Assembly: GCA_002421565.1 (NCBI GenBank)
Contig: DIKC01000051.1
Coordinates: 1 to 12,011 of the forward strand
DNA: 12,011 nucleotides
Reading direction: 5' to 3'
Source: Desulfobulbaceae bacterium UBA5628
Lineage (GTDB): Bacteria > Desulfobacterota > Desulfobulbia > Desulfobulbales > Desulfurivibrionaceae
Below are positions 1 to 6,720 of this stretch, one piece after another. Below the pieces are notes generated by a model. The model was not told the DNA's origin. It did no database searches and saw only the letters and a program-made list of their open reading frames with translations. The translations under genes and the position numbers were made by a program. Positions within the stretch are counted from its first letter, which is position 1, and each line of letters starts with the position of its first letter.

Positions 1-74
1 GAAGGGCCCATCGCCTCGGCCACCGCCGGGTCAACCGGGGTGGAGGCATTGTAATCGAGATAAACGCGCGGCAT
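1..74 (-). CDS. Cysteine desulfurase (NifS/IscS family), N-terminal fragment
   Basis: Only the first 24 complete codons are present; the gene continues past the left edge. The translation begins MPRVYLDYNASTPVDP, which is the hallmark N-terminus of the class V aminotransferase-fold cysteine desulfurases (pattern YLDxNAxTP). These PLP enzymes take sulfur from cysteine and pass it as a persulfide to iron-sulfur cluster assembly or other thiolation pathways. The ATG is preceded by AGGAGC, which overlaps the stop of nadA; the gap to nadA is 12 bases, so the two are almost certainly co-transcribed. The pairing suggests a dedicated sulfur source for the oxygen-sensitive NadA cluster, as in the nifS-nad clusters of Bacillus. 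The PLP lysine and active-site cysteine lie outside the window, so NifS, IscS and SufS types cannot be told apart. Confidence 0.9.
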   Translation of the reverse strand, partial: MPRVYLDYNASTPVDPAVAEAMGP

Positions 75-86
75 GGCTGGTGCTCC

Positions 87-1181
87 TTAAATGCTCAGCA
101 TCCGGTCCAGGGCCAGGCGGGCGGCGGCGGCCACCGAGGCCGGAACGCGGATTTGATTCACCACCCGGCCGTTCGCCAGGTGGTCCAGCACCCACAAAAG
201 ATAGGCCGGCTTGATCCGGTACATGGTGGAGCAGAGGCACTGGAAGGGAGAGAGGGAATGAATCTCCTTGTCCGGGTGCTGCATCTTGAGGCGATGGACC
301 AGATTGATTTCGGTGCCCACCGCCCATTTGCTGCCGGCCGGGGCCGCGGCCACGGTCTTGATGATCGTTTCGGTGGAGCCGTAATAATCGGCGGCCGCCA
401 CCACCTCCCGGCGGCATTCCGGGTGGACGATGATTTTAATCGCCGGTTCCCGTTGCCGCCAGGCCGCGACGTGGGCGGCCTGAAACTGCATGTGGACCGT
501 ACAGTAGCCGTCCCAGAGTAAAACCTTGGCCCGCCTGAGCTGTTCCGTGGTGTTGCCGCCCAGGGGCAGGCTACGCCGCCAGAGGAGCACTTCCTGATCG
601 GGAATGCCGAGGGCGGCGGCCGAGTTGCGGCCCAGATGCTCGTCCGGGAAAAAGAAGACCCGTTCGCCCTGATTGAGCGCCCAGGTCAAGACCCGTTCGG
701 CATTGGAGGAGGTGCAGACCGAGCCGCCCTTGTCGCCCACCAGGGCCTTGATTGCGGCCGAGGAGTTGACGTAGGTCACCGGCACCATCCGTTCGGCATT
801 GATCACCGTCGCCAGCTCGGCCCAGGCCGTTGCCACCTGGGCATGTCCGGCCATGTCGGACATGGGGCAGCCGGCCCTGAGATCGGGCAGGATTACGATC
901 TGGTCGTCGCTGGTGAGAATATCGGCCGATTCGGCCATGAAGTGGACCCCGCAGAAGACGATGAAGCGGCGGTCATGGGCCGCGGCCGCGATCCGGGCCA
1001 GCTTGAGGGAGTCGCCGGTGGCGTCGGCAAAGCGGTAGGTCGTTTCCTGCTGGTAATGGTGGCAGAGCACCAGCAGGCGGTCGGCCAGCTCCGCCTTGCG
1101 GGCGGCGATCCGGGGCAGGAGTTCCGCTTCCGGCCGTTCCAGATACGCCGCCCCGATATCGGTTTGGACGCAAGATTCCAT
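87..1181 (-). CDS. nadA: Quinolinate synthase NadA
   Basis: The 364-residue protein condenses iminoaspartate with dihydroxyacetone phosphate to quinolinate in de novo NAD synthesis, in the cytoplasm. Visible signatures are LCHHYQ at 39-44, the GCPMSDMA block with Cys105, DGYC with Cys226, HPEC with Cys256, EINLVHRL near 291-298 and QCLCSTM with Cys315/Cys317. In the Bacillus-type enzymes three conserved cysteines bind one [4Fe-4S] cluster; Cys105, Cys226 and Cys317 are the likely equivalents here. The length matches the longer, roughly 365-residue NadA class. A GAGGG box lies about 8 bases before the ATG at 1181. The gene follows the HPF-like gene by 24 bases and precedes the cysteine desulfurase by 12. 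No nadB or nadC is visible in the window. Identification is firm. Confidence 0.97.
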   Translation of the reverse strand: MESCVQTDIGAAYLERPEAELLPRIAARKAELADRLLVLCHHYQQETTYRFADATGDSLKLARIAAAAHDRRFIVFCGVHFMAESADILTSDDQIVILPDLRAGCPMSDMAGHAQVATAWAELATVINAERMVPVTYVNSSAAIKALVGDKGGSVCTSSNAERVLTWALNQGERVFFFPDEHLGRNSAAALGIPDQEVLLWRRSLPLGGNTTEQLRRAKVLLWDGYCTVHMQFQAAHVAAWRQREPAIKIIVHPECRREVVAAADYYGSTETIIKTVAAAPAGSKWAVGTEINLVHRLKMQHPDKEIHSLSPFQCLCSTMYRIKPAYLLWVLDHLANGRVVNQIRVPASVAAAARLALDRMLSI

Positions 1182-1205
1182 AGCGTGACCCTCGGAAGGA
1201 GGGGG

Positions 1206-1751
1206 TTACTTGGCGGCGCGAACCCAGGCGGCGGTGGGGCCTTTGTCGCCTTCGCCGAGGCCGAAACGGACTTCGACGCCTTCCTTGAGCTGGTCCATGG
1301 CCACGTCCTTTAAGGCGTTTTCATGGAAATAGATTTCCTGGCCGTCGCTGGCGGTGATGAAGCCGTAGGATTCAAATGGGAAGAGGGCCTTGATCGCCCC
1401 GGCCAGTTGGCTTATCTCGCCGCCGATCCCCAGTTCCGGGGCCTTGCCGGAGGTTTGCCTCCGTTTGCGTTGGAGTTCCTTCAGTTGCAGACCGAGGTTG
1501 TCAAAGGCATCGCCGAGGAGGGTGCGCACCGACTCGCCCTTGCGACTGACCACCAGGGTGTCGCTGGGTACCGAGGCCACCAGCCGCACTTCGAAGCCGC
1601 CGGTTTTATGGCCGGAAGTCTCTTCGATGCTGACCCGCAGGTGATGCACCAGGCCGGGATGATGGCGGACCAGCCGTTCCTTTTCGGTGCCGATCTTTTC
1701 CTGCCAGACGTTGCGAATATCGGTATTGCGGCCTTCAACCTGAAGTTCCAT
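1206..1751 (-). CDS. HPF/RaiA-type ribosome-associated domain fused to a cold-shock domain
   Basis: The 181-residue protein has two parts. Residues 1 to about 97 resemble the S30EA/HPF fold (beta strand MELQVEGRNT, then VRLVASVPSDTLVV, then the basic helix AFDNLGLQLKELQRKRR), the domain that binds the small ribosomal subunit and promotes hibernation in stationary phase. Residues about 117 to 179 form a cold-shock/S1-like OB fold: GAIKALFPFESYGFI carries the RNP1-like YGFI and IYFHENAL the RNP2-like strand. A polar linker (98-116, RQTSGKAPELGIGGEISQL) separates them. It is longer than short RaiA/HPF proteins (about 95-115 residues) and carries a cold-shock domain where long HPF proteins have their dimerisation domain. 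A strong GGAGG box lies 5 bases before the ATG. The 53-base gap to nagZ is the widest in the operon. Ribosome or RNA binding is inferred from the domains. Confidence 0.9.
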   Translation of the reverse strand: MELQVEGRNTDIRNVWQEKIGTEKERLVRHHPGLVHHLRVSIEETSGHKTGGFEVRLVASVPSDTLVVSRKGESVRTLLGDAFDNLGLQLKELQRKRRQTSGKAPELGIGGEISQLAGAIKALFPFESYGFITASDGQEIYFHENALKDVAMDQLKEGVEVRFGLGEGDKGPTAAWVRAAK

Positions 1752-1804
1752 GTTTCCTCCATGTTACGTACGATGAATTTGGTTAAAATTAAAAGAGGGT
1801 TAAA

Positions 1805-2836
1805 CTACCTTTTTTGTTGGTTGCTTGCAACTGAAATGAACGCGGCCCGCAGGCGGGCGATCCGGGCCAGGGATTGGGTCAGGCGCTCCCGGCTGATGCC
1901 GCCTTCGCGCACCGCTTGTTGCAAACGGGCCAGGGTGGCCCGCACCTTTGCATGCTCGTGGCAGATCAGCAGCAGATCGGCCCCGGCCAGGAAGGCGGCC
2001 AGGGCGGCCTCCGGCAGCGAGTGGTGGTTTTCGATCGCCCCCATCTCCAAGTCGTCGGTGATGATTACCCCCTGGTAGCCCAGGCGTTGGCGCAGCAGGC
2101 CGTCCAAAATCAGGGGGGAGAGGGTGGCCGGTTGGGCCGGGTCCAGGGCCGGGTAGATGGTGTGGGAGCTCATGATCGCCGCCACCCCCGCCTCGGCGGC
2201 GGCCTGGAAAGGGAGCAGGTCGCGGTCGAGCAGCTCCTCCCGGCTTTGTTCCACCACCGGCAGTACCCGGTGGGGATCGAGGCGGGCCGCGCCTAAGCCG
2301 GGAAAATGCTTGCCGCAGGCGGCCAGGCCCTGCTCCTGCATGGTTTTGATCACCAGGACGCCGAGGTCGGCCACTTTTTGCGGATCGTCGCCCAAGGCCC
2401 GGCGTTCCATGAACAAGCCTTGCCCGGCCGGGCAAATATCCAGTACCGGCGCCAGGTTGAAGTTGATCCCGACCCCGGTCAGTTCGACGGCGCAGGTGCG
2501 GGCGTAGGCAAAGAGGGCCTTTTCCGGCTCGGCGCCGTTTGCCAGTTGCCGGGCATCGGGGAATCGGCTGAAGGGCGGCCCCAGGCGGGCGACGCTGCCC
2601 CCTTCCTGATCAATGGCGATCAGGGACGGCCCCAGCCCGGCCTCGGCGCAGGCGGCGGCCAGTTCTCCGGTCAGTCCCTTGATCTGTTCCGGCGAGATAG
2701 CGTTGCGCTTGAAGAGGATAAAATCATTGACCCGGTCTTCCCGGATCAAAGCGCGGGTGGAGTCGTCCAGGGCCGGTCCCGGAATGCCGACCATCAACAG
2801 GCCGCCAACCGCTATTTCGTTTTCTTTATTGGTCAT
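1805..2836 (-). CDS. nagZ: Beta-N-acetylhexosaminidase NagZ (glycoside hydrolase family 3)
   Basis: This 343-residue protein is a family 3 glycosidase of the NagZ type, which removes GlcNAc from anhydromuropeptides during cell-wall recycling in the cytoplasm. The sequence shows IAIDQEGGSVARL (73-85), the family signature KHFPGLG at 176-182 followed by DPH (187-189) holding the catalytic His189, and VIITDDLEMGAI (257-268) with the nucleophile at Asp261 or Asp262. No signal peptide is visible, which suits a cytoplasmic NagZ rather than a secreted glucosidase. The length matches the single-domain NagZ class. The ATG lies 9 bases after the queC stop and has no evident Shine-Dalgarno, so translation probably depends on coupling to queC. 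The function could extend to other beta-N-acetylglucosaminides. Confidence 0.93.
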   Translation of the reverse strand: MTNKENEIAVGGLLMVGIPGPALDDSTRALIREDRVNDFILFKRNAISPEQIKGLTGELAAACAEAGLGPSLIAIDQEGGSVARLGPPFSRFPDARQLANGAEPEKALFAYARTCAVELTGVGINFNLAPVLDICPAGQGLFMERRALGDDPQKVADLGVLVIKTMQEQGLAACGKHFPGLGAARLDPHRVLPVVEQSREELLDRDLLPFQAAAEAGVAAIMSSHTIYPALDPAQPATLSPLILDGLLRQRLGYQGVIITDDLEMGAIENHHSLPEAALAAFLAGADLLLICHEHAKVRATLARLQQAVREGGISRERLTQSLARIARLRAAFISVASNQQKR

Positions 2837-2845
2837 ATTGGCAAA

Positions 2846-3547
2846 TTACTCGGCGGAGAGGGCGGGATCACGGTGACCCGCCTCGCTGAAGCCCTTGCCG
2901 CGCAGGAGACAGGCGTCGCACTGGCCGCAGGGGCGGCCGTCCGGGGCCGGATCGTAGCAACTGTGGGTAAGGGCGTAATCGACCCCCAGGCCGAGGCCCA
3001 GGGTGATGATCTCTTTTTTGTGGAAGTGGAGGAGGGGGGCGATGATCCGCAGGGAACGCCCCTCGCGGCCCGCCTTGCTGCCCAGGTTGACGGCCTGTTC
3101 CAGGGCGGTCAGGTAATCGGGCCGGCAGTCGGGATAGCCGCTGTAATCAACGGCATTGACCCCAATGAAAATGTCCGTTGCCCCCAGCACCTCGGCCCAG
3201 GCCGCGGCGTAGCTCAGGAAAATGGTGTTGCGGCCCGGCACGTAGGTGACCGGAATCTCGTTTTCCATGACCGCGAAATCCCGCCCCTTGGGCACCGCCA
3301 AATCGCCGGTCAGGGCCGAGCCGCCGATGGCGTCAAGATCGAGCCGCAGCACCAGATGCTTGACCCCCCAGCGGGCGGCGTTGATTTTCGCCAGTTCCAG
3401 TTCGTGGCAATGGCGCTGGCCGTAGGCAAAGGAAAGGCAGTGGCAGCGGTAGCCCTGGTCGGCGGCCAGGGCCAGAACGGTGGTGGAGTCCAGGCCGCCG
3501 CTTAACAAAACCACGGCCGGTTGGTTGGAGTTGGCTGATGTGTTCAT
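2846..3547 (-). CDS. queC: 7-cyano-7-deazaguanine (preQ0) synthase QueC
   Basis: This 233-residue protein makes preQ0 from 7-carboxy-7-deazaguanine, ammonia and ATP in the queuosine tRNA-modification pathway. It has the PP-loop SGGLDST at 16-22, the conserved SFAYGQRH (39-46), YVPGRNTIFL (102-111) and GVNAVDYSGYPDCRP (129-143). At the C-terminus four cysteines (Cys197, Cys207, Cys210, Cys213) form the zinc site in the arrangement C-x9-C-x2-C-x2-C. The frame is open upstream for 63 more codons, but that extension is proline-rich and is the antisense of sfsA and spacer, so I start at the ATG at 3547, 13 codons before the PP-loop strand, as usual for the family. It lies 34 bases after sfsA and 9 before nagZ. 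queD, queE and queF are not in the window. Confidence 0.96.
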   Translation of the reverse strand: MNTSANSNQPAVVLLSGGLDSTTVLALAADQGYRCHCLSFAYGQRHCHELELAKINAARWGVKHLVLRLDLDAIGGSALTGDLAVPKGRDFAVMENEIPVTYVPGRNTIFLSYAAAWAEVLGATDIFIGVNAVDYSGYPDCRPDYLTALEQAVNLGSKAGREGRSLRIIAPLLHFHKKEIITLGLGLGVDYALTHSCYDPAPDGRPCGQCDACLLRGKGFSEAGHRDPALSAE

Positions 3548-3581
3548 TACAATTAAGGGTAATCCCCGCTGTCGGCTGGCG

Positions 3582-4280
3582 TCAAGGGGTAATGGGCAGG
3601 GGGGTGTCGATGATGATCCCGGTCGGGGTGGGGGTGGCCCGGTAGGCCAGGACTTTGACCCCGCCGGCTGCTGCTTTTTGCAGGGCGGCGGCGTAAACCG
3701 GGTCGATGCGGGCGGCCGGGGTGAAGGAGCGGGCATCGCCGCGCTGGACGCAAAAAAGCACTGCCGCGCCCTCGCCGGCTTGCCGCAAGGTCAGCAGTTC
3801 CGCCAGATGTTTGGTTCCCCGGCTGGTGATTGCGTCGGGAAACATCGCCACCCCGTTTTCCGCCAAGGTGCAGTTTTTTACCTCCAGCCAGCTGATCCGA
3901 CCGTTGCCGTGTTCGAGACCAAAATCAAGACGGCTGTGGGCGGAAACCTTGACCTCGGCCCGGATCGCGGTCACTGGTCGCAGTTCGTCGATCACCCCGT
4001 TTTCCAGGGCTTCCCGCACCAGGGCATTGGTGCGGGCGGTGTTGATCCCCACCCAGACCCCGTCCACCCAAACCAGTTCCAGGGTATGGCGGTATTTGCG
4101 GGCCGGATTGGCGGCGGTTGAGAGCAATACCGGCCCCTCTTTCTCGACGCAGCCCAGCATGCTGCCGGAATTGGGGCAATGGACAGTGATTTCCGTCCCG
4201 TCGACCAGCCGGACATCGGCCAGAAAACGCTGGTAACGGCGGATCATCCGGGCCGGGATCAGTTCTTCGCTAAAACGCAT
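3582..4280 (-). CDS. sfsA: SfsA family protein (PD-(D/E)XK nuclease-like)
   Basis: The 232-residue protein matches the SfsA family over its whole length. Signatures are VHCPNSGSMLG (33-43), RKYRHTLELV (61-70), VGINTARTNALVREAL (77-92), SRLDF (116-120) with Asp119, LEVKNCTL (132-139) with the Glu133-x-Lys135 pair, FPDAITSRGTKHL (147-159) and the C-terminal RIDPVYAAAL. The Asp119 plus E-x-K arrangement is the core of PD-(D/E)XK nucleases. E. coli SfsA was first noted for stimulating maltose metabolism and binding DNA; the real role remains unclear. A longer open frame upstream is the antisense of yajD; the ATG at 4280 gives the usual family start. It lies 5 bases after the yajD stop, so the two are probably translationally coupled. 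Confidence 0.95.
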   Translation of the reverse strand: MRFSEELIPARMIRRYQRFLADVRLVDGTEITVHCPNSGSMLGCVEKEGPVLLSTAANPARKYRHTLELVWVDGVWVGINTARTNALVREALENGVIDELRPVTAIRAEVKVSAHSRLDFGLEHGNGRISWLEVKNCTLAENGVAMFPDAITSRGTKHLAELLTLRQAGEGAAVLFCVQRGDARSFTPAARIDPVYAAALQKAAAGGVKVLAYRATPTPTGIIIDTPLPITP

Positions 4281-4285
4281 GGCGA

Positions 4286-4600
4286 TTAGTTTTTCCGGCC
4301 GGGCTTGCGCAGCAGTTTGTTGAGGTCGGCAAAGGGGGAGTGGGTGGCGGTCGGGCCTTTTTCGGGGCCGGGCTCCGGCCCTTGTTGCCACTGGGATCCC
4401 AGGGCGCGGGAGTGTTCGTCGTCGTGGCAGTAGAGGCAGAGCATTTCCCAGTTGCTGCCGTCGGGCGGGTTGTTGTTGTGGTTGTGATCCTTGTGGTGGA
4501 CCGTCAGTTCCCGCAGTTTTTTGCCGGCAAACTCCCGGCCGCATTTGGCGCAGACCCAGGGCAGGATTTTCAGGGCTTGATTGCGGTAGTCCGGGATCAT
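4286..4600 (-). CDS. yajD: HNH nuclease, YajD family
   Basis: This 104-residue protein is a small HNH-fold nuclease like E. coli YajD. Zinc-binding pairs Cys17-x2-Cys20 and Cys55-x2-Cys58 flank the HNH core: VHHKDHNHNNNPPDGSNW (34-51), with His35/His36 and Asn50, followed by CHDDEH (58-63) with His59 and His63. The C-terminal 40 residues are polar and proline-rich, without a recognisable domain. The ATG at 4600 overlaps the stop of the preceding gene as ATGA; the open frame continues 43 codons upstream but that part is the antisense-like overlap with the upstream coding region, so the overlap start is preferred. The cellular role of YajD is unknown; metal-dependent nicking or cutting of nucleic acid is inferred from the motif only. 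Confidence 0.92.
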   Translation of the reverse strand: MIPDYRNQALKILPWVCAKCGREFAGKKLRELTVHHKDHNHNNNPPDGSNWEMLCLYCHDDEHSRALGSQWQQGPEPGPEKGPTATHSPFADLNKLLRKPGRKN

Positions 4601-5310
4601 GCTTTTCGCGGCTCGCTGCCGCCGGGCGGCAAGAGGTTGTGATTTCCCGAGGCCACCCAGACAAAGCGGGAGTGCGCTTTGCCGCCCTTGTGGGCCGGCA
4701 CCCGGTAGCGCCGAACCTGGAAGCCGCAACTCAGCAGCAGCCGCTCGAAATCCTTGCTCGGAGCGGCCGACCAGATCGCCAGGCAGCCATCCTTGCGCAA
4801 GGCCCGGCGGCAGGCCCGCATCCCTTCATGGCCGTAAAGCCGGCTGTTGCCGGTATAGGTCATGGGTTCGGGGCCGTTGTCGATATCGAGCAGGATGGCG
4901 TCGAATCCGGCCCTGGTACCGGCGATCAACTTGACGACATCGCCGGTTTTCAGATTCACCCTTGGGTCCGTCAGGGGGTGATCGTTGAGCACGCCGAGGA
5001 ATTGGCGATTCCATTCGACCACCGTGGTCAGCAGTTCGCCCACCACCACCTCGGCCCGGGCGGGGAGCAGATCAAGGGCCTGGCGCAGGGTATAGCCCAT
5101 GCCCAGACCGCCGATCAGGACGGCGGGGGCCGGGCGGCCGCTCAGGTGGGCGCAACCCAGGCGGGCCAGCGCCAGTTCCGACTCATGGTGGCGGCTGTTC
5201 ATCAGGTCCTGGCCGTTGACCTCGATGAAAAAATCGCGGTCGTGCTGGTAAAGCACCAACTCGCCGCCATCCGGGGTGCGGGTGGCAGCCAGTTTCAGTC
5301 TGGGTTTCAT
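4597..5310 (-). CDS. Spermidine/spermine synthase-like Rossmann-fold protein
   Basis: The 237-residue protein resembles the spermidine synthase superfamily. An N-terminal beta region (MKPRLKLAATRTPDGGELVL to about residue 45, with NGQDLMNSRHHESELALA) precedes a nucleotide-binding fold: VLIGGLGMGYTL at 64-75 is motif I, VVVGEL (88-93) holds the acidic ribose-binding Glu92, and FDAILLDIDNGPEPMTY (136-152) is the loop that in true spermidine synthases carries the active-site aspartate. The motif-I sequence differs from the GGGDGG of SpeE, so the substrate is uncertain; an S-adenosylmethionine-dependent methyltransferase is an equally good reading. It starts 24 bases after the small lysine-rich gene and ends in a 4-base overlap with yajD. 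I assign the fold with confidence but not the reaction. Confidence 0.8.
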   Translation of the reverse strand: MKPRLKLAATRTPDGGELVLYQHDRDFFIEVNGQDLMNSRHHESELALARLGCAHLSGRPAPAVLIGGLGMGYTLRQALDLLPARAEVVVGELLTTVVEWNRQFLGVLNDHPLTDPRVNLKTGDVVKLIAGTRAGFDAILLDIDNGPEPMTYTGNSRLYGHEGMRACRRALRKDGCLAIWSAAPSKDFERLLLSCGFQVRRYRVPAHKGGKAHSRFVWVASGNHNLLPPGGSEPRKA

Positions 5311-5334
5311 GTGGGGCTCGGGGCGGTTGGCGGG

Positions 5335-5454
5335 CTATAAATCCCTGGCCGAGTTCTTGGCGTCTTTTTTGGATTTTTTAGCGGCCTTCTTTTCCTTGGG
5401 GCTCATGGCCGGTTTCTTTTTCTCGGCCTTGATGCTTTTGTGTTCCTTGCTCAT
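5335..5454 (-). CDS. Small lysine-rich basic protein (39 residues)
   Basis: This short reading frame begins MSKEHKSIKAEKKKPAMSPK and ends with NSARDL. About 14 of its 39 residues are lysine, in an alternating Lys/Glu/Ala pattern that would form a highly charged helix or stay disordered. A GAGAGG box 8 bases before the ATG at 5454, a plausible sigma-70-like promoter farther upstream, and a close 24-base gap to the next gene support real translation. I recall similar tiny proteins (start MSxxHKSxKExKKKP, with an MSPKEKKAAKK-like middle) annotated as hypothetical in many proteobacteria, but no function is known to me. Nucleic-acid or ribosome binding would fit the charge, but that is a guess. 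Confidence 0.75.
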   Translation of the reverse strand: MSKEHKSIKAEKKKPAMSPKEKKAAKKSKKDAKNSARDL

Positions 5455-5462
5455 GGTCGTCG

Positions 5463-5468
5463 CCTCTC
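5463..5468 (-). promoter_or_regulatory. Ribosome binding site of the 39-residue gene
   Basis: Read on the minus strand this is GAGAGG, 8 bases before the ATG at 5454. It supports translation of a gene too small to be trusted on length alone. Confidence 0.6.
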
Positions 5469-5508
5469 TAATGTTGTTGGTTGATCCGGAGGTACCTGCT
5501 GGGATCAT

Positions 5509-5536
5509 TTAATACCGATCCGCGACCGGGAGTCAA
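5509..5536 (-). promoter_or_regulatory. Candidate sigma-70-like promoter of the nine-gene minus-strand operon
   Basis: On the minus strand TTGACT (5536-5531) is followed after 16 bases by TATTAA (5514-5509), giving 5/6 and 4/6 matches to the consensus boxes. Transcription would begin near 5502, about 48 bases before the small gene's ATG. An imperfect inverted repeat (5483-5506) lies right at the predicted start. Pattern match only. Confidence 0.45.
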
Positions 5537-5625
5537 GATGGACTATTCTGGGCAGGGTGGACTAACCGCCATTTGTTGTTTAGGTTTGATCGGTTTGTCG
5601 GCACAACATACGTGTTATTCGATAG

Positions 5626-6720
5626 TTATTTGGCGTATGCAGATAGGCGAACACGTGACCGATTGAGTATCTCCGCCAGTTTTTGGCTTAGAAGGTTTTT
5701 GTCGGTTTCTACGTCAAGGCCGTCCCAAGTCAAGATGGTCGCTGTTGTTTCGTTGATATTACTCTGTTTTTCGATGGCATGGCGTTGTTCGGGTTCAAAG
5801 CCTGCGCCGGTCCACTCTTCCAGTCTCTGCCAGGCCCGGTCAATTTGGGTTCTCGTGAATCGGCTCAGGGTGTTGGCTTGTGCAGCAAGTTCTTCGGCGG
5901 CATCGGGCGGGAAAAGCGCACGGCCTTCGTCGAAGGCTTTCCAGATACGATGCGAAATTTTGGCGCGTTGTCGAAAGGGAAATCGCTCAACGGCCGGAAG
6001 TTCACAAAGGCTTTGTCCGTGCTTCATTTTTACGGCGAATGCACGTTGTTGCTCAGGGCGAGGGAGCGGTTGCCAGCCGACAATGTGAAATGGGCCGAAC
6101 GCCCTGTCTGGTGTGGTAGCTGGATCGTGCAGGCATACGGGAGTAATGCGATAGATCATTCCGTCATGTTGGTGGTCTGATAGCGGTAAATATCGGTGTG
6201 TTTTCGGGTCTAAGGCGCAGGTGGCGAAAAAACTGGCAATCTCAAAGTTGCTGGTAAAATCTATCATATGAGTGGATAGCCCATAGTGCTGGGCCAACCC
6301 CTCCTTGTCCACAAGTAGAGGGTGACCGCGGAATGCGCTTTTCTCGGCCAGTTGCACAAAGGGATGGTCGGATATGGCGTCCTCAAAGGCGATGTTACGG
6401 CAGAGGGCCAGTAGTTGCTCTTCATGGGTTTTCAGCCGTCCCAAAAGAGGGAGGCAGGACTTGTGCTCTCGTGTTTGTCCCCGGTATGCCTGCATGAAAA
6501 ACTCGAGACCTGAGAGTAGACGGGTATAGCCCTGCTCATCGCGAATTGCATGCAGGCCCTCCAAATCATCAAAAATCATACCTCTGAAATTAATTTGGCG
6601 GCCTGTGTTGATGGTCGGGATTGCCAGGTGGTGGCGCAACTGCGGAAGGGTGGGCAGAATTTTGTAAGAAACGCTGAATGTTGCCTTGCCGGGGTGCCAG
6701 GGTCGCTTGGCGGTAGGCAT
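5626..6720 (-). CDS. FRG-domain protein in a toxin-antitoxin operon
   Basis: This 364-residue protein carries an FRG domain. Diagnostic pieces are INFRG (43-47), AYRGQTREH (78-86), LAQHYGLSTHMIDFTSNFEIASFFA (142-166; family pattern HYGxPTxLLDWTxxxxxAxxFA) and GWQP with RPEQQRAFAV (215-230), matching the family's terminal RxxxQxGxF block. The remaining C-terminal part (about 250-364) is mostly helical and charged, with no domain I recognise. No signal peptide or membrane segment is seen, so it is likely cytoplasmic. FRG domains have no established biochemical activity that I know of. The ATG directly follows the toxin stop codon (TAG-ATG) and has no Shine-Dalgarno, so translation probably relies on reinitiation from vapC. 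G+C is lower than in the neighbouring blocks, suggesting recent acquisition. Confidence 0.8.
   Translation of the reverse strand: MPTAKRPWHPGKATFSVSYKILPTLPQLRHHLAIPTINTGRQINFRGMIFDDLEGLHAIRDEQGYTRLLSGLEFFMQAYRGQTREHKSCLPLLGRLKTHEEQLLALCRNIAFEDAISDHPFVQLAEKSAFRGHPLLVDKEGLAQHYGLSTHMIDFTSNFEIASFFATCALDPKTHRYLPLSDHQHDGMIYRITPVCLHDPATTPDRAFGPFHIVGWQPLPRPEQQRAFAVKMKHGQSLCELPAVERFPFRQRAKISHRIWKAFDEGRALFPPDAAEELAAQANTLSRFTRTQIDRAWQRLEEWTGAGFEPEQRHAIEKQSNINETTATILTWDGLDVETDKNLLSQKLAEILNRSRVRLSAYAK

Noticed and set aside
1752..1804. Separate promoter for the HPF-cold-shock gene in the nagZ gap
   Set aside because: The gap is A+T-rich, but I found no pair of boxes with acceptable spacing.
2306..3505. 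A 399-codon open frame on the plus strand opposite nagZ and queC
   Set aside because: It covers the antisense of two well-identified genes and has a low-complexity Gly/Ala/Asp/Val-rich translation with no motif or ribosome binding site.
3548..3736. N-terminal extension of the queC frame by 63 codons
   Set aside because: The extension overlaps sfsA out of frame and is proline- and serine-rich; the family start is at 3547.
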